64,000 bases of DNA, from assembly GCF_011752045.1 (NCBI RefSeq), contig NZ_JAAKXW010000003.1, positions 372,001 to 436,000 on the forward strand, written 5' to 3'. The notes below the pieces were generated by a model that saw only the letters and a list, made by a program, of their open reading frames with translations, made no database searches and was not told the DNA's origin. Both the position numbers and the translations under genes were made by a program. Positions 58,681 through 64,000 of the stretch are shown piece by piece. Positions within the stretch are counted from its first letter, which is position 1. Each line of letters starts with the position of its first letter. Source of the stretch: Microbacterium hydrocarbonoxydans (GTDB lineage Bacteria; Actinomycetota; Actinomycetes; Actinomycetales; Microbacteriaceae).

Positions 58681-59084
58681 CCGACCTCGAGGCCCGTCTC
58701 GCCCACGTCGACGCGCGACTCGCCTACGAGATCGACGTGGTGGCGGCGTCGCAGGCGGTGACCGAGGGCTGGGCCGTGCTCGTCGACACGCGACGGCAGG
58801 AGTCCTGGGACCACGGGCACATCGCGGGCGCGCTGCACCTGCCGAAGGCCGGGCTGGACGCGCGGATCGACGAGCTCCCCCGCGACCGCACGCTCATCGT
58901 GTACGGCTGGGGCCCCGGCTGCAACGGCGCCACGACCACGGCCCGGATGCTGCTCGCCGCCGGCCTCGACGTGCAGGAGCTGCTCGGCGGCTACGAGTAC
59001 TGGGTCCGCAACGGCTTCGAGACGGAGGCCGGCGGGGTCGTCAGCCGGCAGGCGCCGGACCCGCTGGTCACCGCGGAGCACTGA
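58677..59084 (+). CDS. Rhodanese-like domain protein
   Basis: A 135-residue protein with one rhodanese domain. VLVDTRRQESWDHGHIAGALHLP is the N-terminal signature, and the active-site Cys lies in GWGPGCNGATTTA (about 81). GTG 58677 overlaps the aldolase stop, so it is co-translated. Rhodaneses carry sulfur from thiosulfate or persulfides; why one is tied to KDPG aldolase is unclear. A 22-bp-stem terminator follows. Confidence 0.78.
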   Translation: MTDLEARLAHVDARLAYEIDVVAASQAVTEGWAVLVDTRRQESWDHGHIAGALHLPKAGLDARIDELPRDRTLIVYGWGPGCNGATTTARMLLAAGLDVQELLGGYEYWVRNGFETEAGGVVSRQAPDPLVTAEH

Positions 59085-59102
59085 CGCGCCGCGGCATCCG
59101 GC

Positions 59103-59156
59103 GCATGCAGAAGAGCCGCCCTCCCGAGCACCTCGGAGGGCGGCTCTTCTGCATGC
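59103..59156 (+). terminator. Very long perfect-stem terminator
   Basis: Bases 59103-59124 and 59135-59156 form 22 perfect base pairs around a 10-base loop. It follows the rhodanese gene and ends three bases before the -35 of the next operon. Confidence 0.85.
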
Positions 59157-59158
59157 CC

Positions 59159-59203
59159 TTGACACGACCCAGGTTCCATGGTTACTTAGTCGAGTAAGTA
59201 ACC
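59159..59203 (+). promoter_or_regulatory. Promoter with GntR/YtrA operator over the -10
   Basis: TTGACA (59159-59164), a 17-base spacer and TTACTT (59182-59187). The arms GGTTACTTA (59180-59188) and TAAGTAACC (59195-59203) are a perfect inverted repeat covering the -10, as expected for direct autorepression by the regulator encoded 23 bp downstream. Confidence 0.8.
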
Positions 59204-59225
59204 AATTAACCACCGCGGAGGACTC

Positions 59226-59603
59226 GTGATCGAAGAAGGCAAGCCGCTCTTCCTCCAGATCGCCGAGCAGATCGAGGACTCGATCCTCGACGGATCGCTC
59301 GCCGAGGAGGCGCAGGCGCCTTCCACGAACGAACTCGCCGGCTTCTACCGGATCAACCCCGCCACCGCGGCGAAGGGAGTCGCCATGCTCACCGACAAGG
59401 GAGTGCTGTACAAGCGCCGCGGCATCGGCATGTTCGTCGCGACCGGCGCCAGGGAGACGCTCCTCGGGGAGCGCCGCGCCGCCTTCGCCGACCGCTACAT
59501 CGAACCGCTCCTCGCCGAGGCCCGCACGCTCGGCCTCGACGCCGCCGACCTCGCGGCGCTGCTCGCCGAGCGCGCCGCCCGCACAGAAGGGAACCCCGCA
59601 TGA
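59226..59603 (+). CDS. GntR/YtrA-family transcriptional regulator
   Basis: A 125-residue regulator with only the winged helix and a short helical tail: KPLFLQIAEQIEDSILDGSL, STNELAGFYRINPATAAKGVAML, GVLYKRRGIGMFV. This is the YtrA subfamily. It starts with GTG after GGAGG. It leads an operon with an ABC ATPase and permease and binds, most likely, the perfect dyad over its promoter. YtrA-type systems respond to cell-envelope antibiotics in Bacillus. Confidence 0.9.
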   Translation: MIEEGKPLFLQIAEQIEDSILDGSLAEEAQAPSTNELAGFYRINPATAAKGVAMLTDKGVLYKRRGIGMFVATGARETLLGERRAAFADRYIEPLLAEARTLGLDAADLAALLAERAARTEGNPA

Positions 59604-60508
59604 CCGCAGTCATCGAGGTGCAGCACCTCACCAAGCGCTACAAGGAGAAGCGCGCGCTCGACGATGTGTCCCTCCGCATCGAGGGCGGCGCGATCTACGG
59701 CCTGCTCGGCCGCAACGGAGCGGGCAAGACCACGCTCATGTCGATCCTCACCGCGCAGAACTTCGAGACCTCGGGCACGGTCAGGGTGTTCGGCGAGCAT
59801 CCCTACGAGAACGCGCAGGTGCTGAACCGCGTGTGCTTCGTGCGGGAGAGCCAGAAGTACCCCGACGACGCCACCCCGCGACATGCGCTGGCAGCGGCCC
59901 GCCTGTTCTTCCCGAACTGGAGCCAGGAGCTCGCCGACGAGCTCGTCGCGCAGTTCCAGCTGCCGATGAAGCAGCGCATCAAGAAGCTCTCGCGCGGACA
60001 GCTCTCGGCCGTCGGCGTGATCATCGGCCTGTCCTCGCGCGCCGAGATCACCTTCTTCGACGAGCCCTACCTCGGTCTCGACGCTGTCGCCCGGCAGATC
60101 TTCTACGACCGCCTCATCGAGGACTACGCCGAGCACCCTCGCACCGTGATCCTGTCCTCCCACCTCATCGACGAGGTCGCCAACCTCATCGAGAAGGTCA
60201 TCGTGATCGACAACGGCCGGATCATCCTCGACGAGGACACGGATGCCGTGCGCGACCGCGCCGTCACCGTCGTCGGCGACGCCGCCAGGGTCGACGCCTG
60301 GGCCGACGGCCGCGAAGTGCTGCATCGCGAGGCGCTCGGGCGAGTGGCCTCGGTCACCGTGCTCGGTGCGCTGTCGGCTGCCGAGCGGGCGGAGGTCACG
60401 GCATCCGGCCTGGATCTCGCCCCCGTCTCACTGCAGCAGCTCATCGTGCGATTGACGCAGAAGGCGGGCGCCGCGGCGCCCGAGACCGAGAAGGAGGAGG
60501 TGCGCTGA
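59600..60508 (+). CDS. ABC transporter ATPase of a YtrA-type operon
   Basis: A 302-residue ATPase. Walker A GRNGAGKTT (about 40-48), the atypical signature LSRGQLSAVG, Walker B ITFFDEPYLGLD, and the switch His in SSHLIDE. A C-terminal domain of about 90 residues follows. The RGQ signature replaces the usual SGG, a feature of this subgroup. The ATG overlaps the regulator stop. Confidence 0.92.
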   Translation: MTAVIEVQHLTKRYKEKRALDDVSLRIEGGAIYGLLGRNGAGKTTLMSILTAQNFETSGTVRVFGEHPYENAQVLNRVCFVRESQKYPDDATPRHALAAARLFFPNWSQELADELVAQFQLPMKQRIKKLSRGQLSAVGVIIGLSSRAEITFFDEPYLGLDAVARQIFYDRLIEDYAEHPRTVILSSHLIDEVANLIEKVIVIDNGRIILDEDTDAVRDRAVTVVGDAARVDAWADGREVLHREALGRVASVTVLGALSAAERAEVTASGLDLAPVSLQQLIVRLTQKAGAAAPETEKEEVR

Positions 60509-61194
60509 TGCGACGCACACTGAACGTCGTCCGCCTGCAGCTGATCAACCGGCAGACCTTCATCTGGGTGCCGCTCATCATCATCGTCGGCGCCACGCTG
60601 CTCTCGGTGGTGGTGTACGCGCTGATCCCTGTGGACACGCCGAAGTACGGCGGCGCCGGCCAGGCCCCGCTCTGGTACTTCTTCGCCATCGGGATGTCGG
60701 CGATGACCCTCACCTTCCCGTTCTCGCAGGCGATGAGCATCACGCGGAGGGACTTCTTCCTCGGCACCATGCTCACCGCCGTTCTCGGCGCCGTGCTCAT
60801 GGGCGTCGTGTTCGTCCTCGGCGGTGCGCTCGAGCTCGCCACGAACGGCTACGGCGTGAACGGCTACGTGTTCCACCTGCCGTGGCTGTGGGAGGCGGGC
60901 CCCTTCGGCGCGTTCCTCTCGGCGTTCACCCTCGCGCTCTTCTTCTTCGTGATCGGCTTCACCGGCGCCACGATCTACAAGAGCTGGGGCCCGCTGGTGC
61001 TCACCATCGTCAGCGTGGCGCTCGCGGTGCTGCTCGTCGGGCTGATGTACCTCGCCACGCGGCTCGAGCTCTGGGGCGCGGTCGGCGACACGATCGCGGC
61101 ACTCGGCTCCGTCGGACTCGCCCTCTGGGGCCTGGTCGGCGTCGCCGTGCTCGCGGGCGTCTCCTTCCTCGCCTTCCGGAGGGCCATCCCGTAG
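60508..61194 (+). CDS. ABC transporter permease of a YtrA-type operon
   Basis: A 228-residue membrane protein with six helices and short loops. It begins with the ATG that shares a base with the ATPase stop. No conserved ABC-2 signature is obvious, but position and topology fit the transporter's membrane subunit. A hairpin terminator follows 16 bp later. Confidence 0.78.
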   Translation: MRRTLNVVRLQLINRQTFIWVPLIIIVGATLLSVVVYALIPVDTPKYGGAGQAPLWYFFAIGMSAMTLTFPFSQAMSITRRDFFLGTMLTAVLGAVLMGVVFVLGGALELATNGYGVNGYVFHLPWLWEAGPFGAFLSAFTLALFFFVIGFTGATIYKSWGPLVLTIVSVALAVLLVGLMYLATRLELWGAVGDTIAALGSVGLALWGLVGVAVLAGVSFLAFRRAIP

Positions 61195-61209
61195 GCAGAG
61201 TCCGCACGA

Positions 61210-61250
61210 CGGATGCCGTCGCCGCATGCACCGTGCGGCGACGGCATCCG
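61210..61250 (+). terminator. Hairpin terminator built from GGATGCC/GGCATCC
   Basis: CGGATGCCGTCGCCGCA (61210-61226) and its exact complement (61234-61250) form a 17-bp stem with a seven-base loop after the permease gene. Confidence 0.75.
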
Positions 61251-61311
61251 CGTCTTCAGGCGTTCGTCGCCAGGGATCCTTGTCCGCCGTCGCCGCTCGC
61301 CCCTCCCCGCT

Positions 61312-61398
61312 GTGCGGAAAGTCGGACTCTCCGCACGGCACGCCGCCTCAGACGGACACCGCGGCGGCGTGTCGGCCCGGAACTCCGACGTTTCGCAC
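61312..61398. repeat. 87-bp element with 15-bp imperfect inverted ends
   Basis: GTGCGGAAAGTCGGA (61312-61326) and TCCGACGTTTCGCAC (61384-61398) match at 13 of 15 positions. The length equals that of the element at 39348-39434, but the arms are unrelated. It lies between the converging permease and deoR genes. Confidence 0.6.
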
Positions 61399-61445
61399 GC
61401 GTACGCGACGGTGCGCCGAGGCTCGGGCGTCTCCGCAAGCCCGCG

Positions 61446-62222
61446 TCAGGCGAGAAGCACCTCGTACCCCGCAGCGCGGAGCGCATCGATGGCGGCGGCA
61501 TCCGCGCCGTCATCCGTGATCAGGGTCCGGAACAGGTCGGCCCCGCCCACTGCGGTGAAGGCCTCCGCGCCGAGCTTGCTCGAGTCGGTCACCACGACCG
61601 CACGACGTGCGCGCTCGGCCATCATCCGGTTGACCGCCGCCTCGCGCTCGTCCTGCGTGGTGGCGCCGGCCACGGCATCCATGCCGTTCACGCCGATGAA
61701 GGCGATGTCGAGACGCACGCCGCGCAGCAGCTGCTCGACGAAGGGACCGACGAGCTCGTAGCTGCGGGAGTGGATGACACCCCCGGTGACCACGACCTTG
61801 ATGTCGGGCCGGGTGGCCAGCTGGGCGGCGATGTTCACGGCGTTCGTGACCACGGTGATGCCGCCGCCGACGGCGAGGTCCTCCCGTGCGGCGAGCGCGG
61901 CCGCGATGGCCGTGGTCGTAGTGCCGCCTGAGAGCCCCACGACCATGGACGGCGTGACGAGCGATGCGGCGATCTGGGCGATCGCCTCCTTCTGCTGCGT
62001 CCGGAGGTGGCTCTTGTACCGGATGGGGAGCTCGTAGGCGACGGCCTGGGCGACCGCGCCCCCGTGCGTGCGCGTGAGCAGGCGCTGCTCGGCCAGGCTG
62101 TCGAGGTCGCGCCGGGTGGTCGCAGGCGATGCTCCGAACCGCTCCACGAGCTCCTCGACGGTGACCTCGCCGGAGGAGGCGAGCAGGTCGAGGATCGCGT
62201 TCAGCCGCGCGGCACGCTTCAT
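61446..62222 (-). CDS. DeoR/GlpR-family transcriptional regulator
   Basis: A 258-residue regulator. The N-terminal HTH is NAILDLLASSGEVTVEELVERFGASPATTRRDLDSL, followed by the DeoR sensor domain with MVVGLSGGTTTTAIAAAL, which binds a sugar phosphate in this family. It is the third gene after the PfkB-type kinase and class II aldolase on the same strand (two-base gap to the aldolase stop). It likely represses this operon until tagatose or fructose phosphates accumulate. Confidence 0.92.
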   Translation of the reverse strand: MKRAARLNAILDLLASSGEVTVEELVERFGASPATTRRDLDSLAEQRLLTRTHGGAVAQAVAYELPIRYKSHLRTQQKEAIAQIAASLVTPSMVVGLSGGTTTTAIAAALAAREDLAVGGGITVVTNAVNIAAQLATRPDIKVVVTGGVIHSRSYELVGPFVEQLLRGVRLDIAFIGVNGMDAVAGATTQDEREAAVNRMMAERARRAVVVTDSSKLGAEAFTAVGGADLFRTLITDDGADAAAIDALRAAGYEVLLA

Positions 62223-62224
62223 GC

Positions 62225-63064
62225 CTAAGACTCTAGGGCGAACAGGCGCAGCATCCGTGCGGCCTCTCCGGCGAGCGCCTCACGTGCGGGCTTCAGGTAC
62301 TTGCGGGAGTCGACGAGCCTGTCGTCGGCGGCGAGGGTCTCGCGGATCGCCCGCGTGAAGAAGCCGTTCAGGTGGGTGGACACGTTGATCTTGGTCATGC
62401 CCGCGCGCACGGCGTCGGCGATCACTGCGTCCGCGACCCCCGAGGACCCGTGCAGCACCAGAGGTATGCCGAGAGCGGCATGAAGCCGCGCGATCAGATC
62501 GAGGTCGAGGGACGCGGAGCGGTCGAGCATCGCGTGGGAGGACCCGACGGCGACGGCCAGCGCGTCGACTCCGGTGGCCTCGACGAAGGCGCGCGCCTCA
62601 TCGGGATCGGTGCGGACGCCCGGCGCATGGGCGCCGTCCTTGCCGCCGACCTCGCCCAGCTCGCCCTCGACGTACACGCCGGCCGCGTGCGCTTTCGCGG
62701 CGACTGCGGCGGTGAGCGCGACGTTCTCCTCGTAGGGCAGCGCTCCGCCGTCGAACATCACGGAGCCGAAGCCGAGGGCGATCGCCTCCTCGACGAGCTC
62801 GGGCCGCTCGGCGTGATCGAGGTGCACGGCCACCGGCGTCTCCGCACGGCGGGCGACGGCGAGCGTGGCCAGGGCGATCGGCTCGAGACCTCCGTGGTAG
62901 TCGGCGCAGTTCTGCGAGATCTGCAGGATGACGGGGAGGCCGGCGAGCGCGGAGGCGCGCACGAGCCCCTCGGCGGTCTCGAGGTGGATCACGTTGAACG
63001 CGCCGATGCCGGTGCCGCGGGCGGCGGCATCCGTGACGAGATCGCGGGCGGAGACGAGGGTCAT
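62225..63064 (-). CDS. Class II fructose/tagatose-bisphosphate aldolase
   Basis: A 279-residue zinc aldolase. VAVHLDHAERPELVEEAI contains the metal and substrate His, YVEGELGEVGG the catalytic region, and LVLHGSSGVADAVI plus MTKINVSTHLNGFF the phosphate-binding loops. It is closer in length and pattern to KbaY/GatY tagatose-1,6-bisphosphate aldolase than to the longer fructose enzyme. The ATG at 63064 overlaps the kinase stop; the longer open frame lies inside the kinase gene. Confidence 0.88.
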   Translation of the reverse strand: MTLVSARDLVTDAAARGTGIGAFNVIHLETAEGLVRASALAGLPVILQISQNCADYHGGLEPIALATLAVARRAETPVAVHLDHAERPELVEEAIALGFGSVMFDGGALPYEENVALTAAVAAKAHAAGVYVEGELGEVGGKDGAHAPGVRTDPDEARAFVEATGVDALAVAVGSSHAMLDRSASLDLDLIARLHAALGIPLVLHGSSGVADAVIADAVRAGMTKINVSTHLNGFFTRAIRETLAADDRLVDSRKYLKPAREALAGEAARMLRLFALES

Positions 63065-64000
63065 TCGGGGTCCTTCGGTTCGTCGGGGGCCGAGACGGCA
63101 TCCTCGGCGTGAGACACCACGCCGGCGCCGGCGTCTCGCGCGGCACGTGGTCTCTCGGCCGGGTACGGGCCGACCACGAGGGCGGCTTCGAGGTCGGGCC
63201 AGGTCGGGGAGATCTCGCCGGCGAACGGCATCAGCACCGCGGCCGCCGACCAGGCGGTGGCGCGGCGCAGCACCGTCGCGGGATCGCCCACGCCCTCGGC
63301 GAGGAGCACGGCGCAGGCCGCGACGCCGGCGTCTCCTGCACCCGTCGGGTTGCCGGCCAGCGGGCTGCCCAGGCGTGCGTGGACGACCTCGGATGCCGTC
63401 ACCGCCAGCATCCCGTCTGCGCCGAGGGAGAGCAGCACGAGCTCGACGCCGCGGTCGATCAGCGAGCGCGCGCCGGCCACGGGGTCGGCGATGCCGGTCG
63501 CCTCGGCCAGCTCGGCGGCGTTGGGCTTGAGGACGGATGCTCCGGCATCGGCCGCGCGCAGCAGAGCGGGACCGGAGGTGTCCACGATGACGGGCACCCC
63601 CGCATCGCGCCCCACCCCGATGAGGATCGGCAGCAGGGTGTCCGGGGCGCCGGGCGGCAGGCTCCCCGAGATGACGAGCACCCGGGCGCTCGGCAGCCGG
63701 TCGACGACCTCGGCGAGCAGGGCCGCCCATTCGGCATCCGACGGGTTGACGCCGCGCTCGTTGACGACGGTGGTGTCGCCGAGGTGCTCGTCGACGATCG
63801 CGACGCTCTGCCGCGTCGCGCCCGCGACCTCGATCAGGGCGTTCGGCACACCGGATGCCCCCAGCTCGGCGGCGAACTCGATGCCCGTGCGGCCGCCCAC
63901 GGTCGCGATGGCGACCACGTCGGCGCCCTGAGCGTGCGCGACGCGTGCCACGTTGAGGCCCTTGCCGCCGGCGCGTGCGGCGCCGGCATCCGCCCGATGC
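63061..64000 (-). CDS. PfkB-family sugar-phosphate kinase (1-phosphofructokinase/tagatose-6-phosphate kinase type), partial
   Basis: The gene runs off the right edge. The visible 313 codons include AGGKGLNVARVAHAQGA at the edge, the PfkB/FruK motif, a middle region with VLVISGSLPPG, and signature 2 NPTGAGDAGVAAC with the catalytic Asp. The internal GTG at 63951 is not the start, because the conserved motif lies upstream of it. With the aldolase and DeoR it forms a phosphorylation and cleavage pathway for a ketose phosphate. Confidence 0.88.
   Translation of the reverse strand, partial: HRADAGAARAGGKGLNVARVAHAQGADVVAIATVGGRTGIEFAAELGASGVPNALIEVAGATRQSVAIVDEHLGDTTVVNERGVNPSDAEWAALLAEVVDRLPSARVLVISGSLPPGAPDTLLPILIGVGRDAGVPVIVDTSGPALLRAADAGASVLKPNAAELAEATGIADPVAGARSLIDRGVELVLLSLGADGMLAVTASEVVHARLGSPLAGNPTGAGDAGVAACAVLLAEGVGDPATVLRRATAWSAAAVLMPFAGEISPTWPDLEAALVVGPYPAERPRAARDAGAGVVSHAEDAVSAPDEPKDPE

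Noticed and set aside
62225-63730. N-terminal extension of the class II aldolase
   Set aside because: The extension is the shifted frame of the PfkB-type kinase. The ATG at 63064 overlaps the kinase stop in the usual way.
1-64000. CRISPR arrays, tRNA or rRNA genes, prophage or transposase genes
   Set aside because: No regular direct repeats with unique spacers, no cloverleaf or rRNA-like sequence and no transposase or phage protein motifs were seen. The palindromic elements have no encoded protein here.
61446-64000. Assignment of the right-end operon to fructose uptake (fruRKA)
   Set aside because: The aldolase is present but no PTS gene is visible and the kinase is truncated by the window, so only a general ketose-phosphate role is stated.

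Overview
The window is about 64 kb of very high-GC DNA (roughly 70 percent G+C by eye). It is densely coding and most operons are joined by ATGA or GTGA overlaps. The family content points to an actinobacterium, most likely a Microbacteriaceae such as Microbacterium: DUF6153, DUF1048 next to PadR, PA14-containing GH3, many LacI, GntR, TetR and IclR regulators, and candidate leaderless starts of the form TANNNT-N6-ATG. The 7-mer GGATGCC/GGCATCC is strikingly frequent on both strands. The genus is an inference from style and not a match. I see no rRNA, tRNA, CRISPR array, transposase or prophage.

Layout. 1-5.5 kb: partial phosphonate-type binding protein, TraR/DksA zinc-finger protein, LacI regulator, APC permease plus YtcJ-like amidohydrolase. 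5.6-9.1 kb: PepSY protein with a two-component system, then a small membrane protein. 9.3-23.9 kb: secreted histidine phosphatase, three GH3 glycosidases, zwf-gnd, a frameshifted monooxygenase-like gene, a TetR regulator and an MFS transporter. Six copies of one 24-bp dyad mark the promoters in this block. 23.9-33.6 kb: an amino-sugar locus (ABC importer without ATPase, two Gfo/Idh/MocA oxidoreductases, a mannitol-dehydrogenase-family enzyme, LacI, nagB, nagA) framed by two identical LacI operators. 33.7-36.3 kb: GntR, mannonate dehydratase, gluconokinase. 36.3-44.2 kb: corA with a long leader, a third Gfo/Idh protein, DUF305/DUF6153 lipoprotein-type genes behind a CsoR-like box, a PadR-controlled ABC exporter, and an orphan GntR. 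44.2-53.4 kb: lipase-maturation-factor-like protein, D-amino-acid genes (RidA, D-aminoacylase, MFS, YheO-type regulator) and a glycine-betaine-type ABC importer. 53.7-64 kb: rRNA methyltransferase, an IclR/DSD1-like/KDG kinase/KDPG aldolase module, a YtrA-type ABC operon, and a DeoR/class II aldolase/PfkB operon cut by the window end.

The theme is sugar-acid and amino-sugar catabolism. Mannonate dehydratase makes 2-keto-3-deoxygluconate (KDG), and the fold-III PLP enzyme at 55.7-57.0 kb may make it from D-glucosaminate. The KDG kinase and KDPG aldolase at 57-58.7 kb would take KDG to pyruvate and triose phosphate, while gluconokinase, zwf and gnd feed the pentose phosphate pathway. GH3 enzymes and importers supply the sugars.

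The most unusual signals are four. The first is the six-site AAAACC-N11-GGTTTY dyad regulon. The second is small palindromic elements, two of which sit in-frame inside real genes (an rRNA methyltransferase and a membrane protein). The third is the candidate D-glucosaminate module. The fourth is the amino-sugar locus, whose NagB carries changed catalytic-relay residues and which has no kinase.
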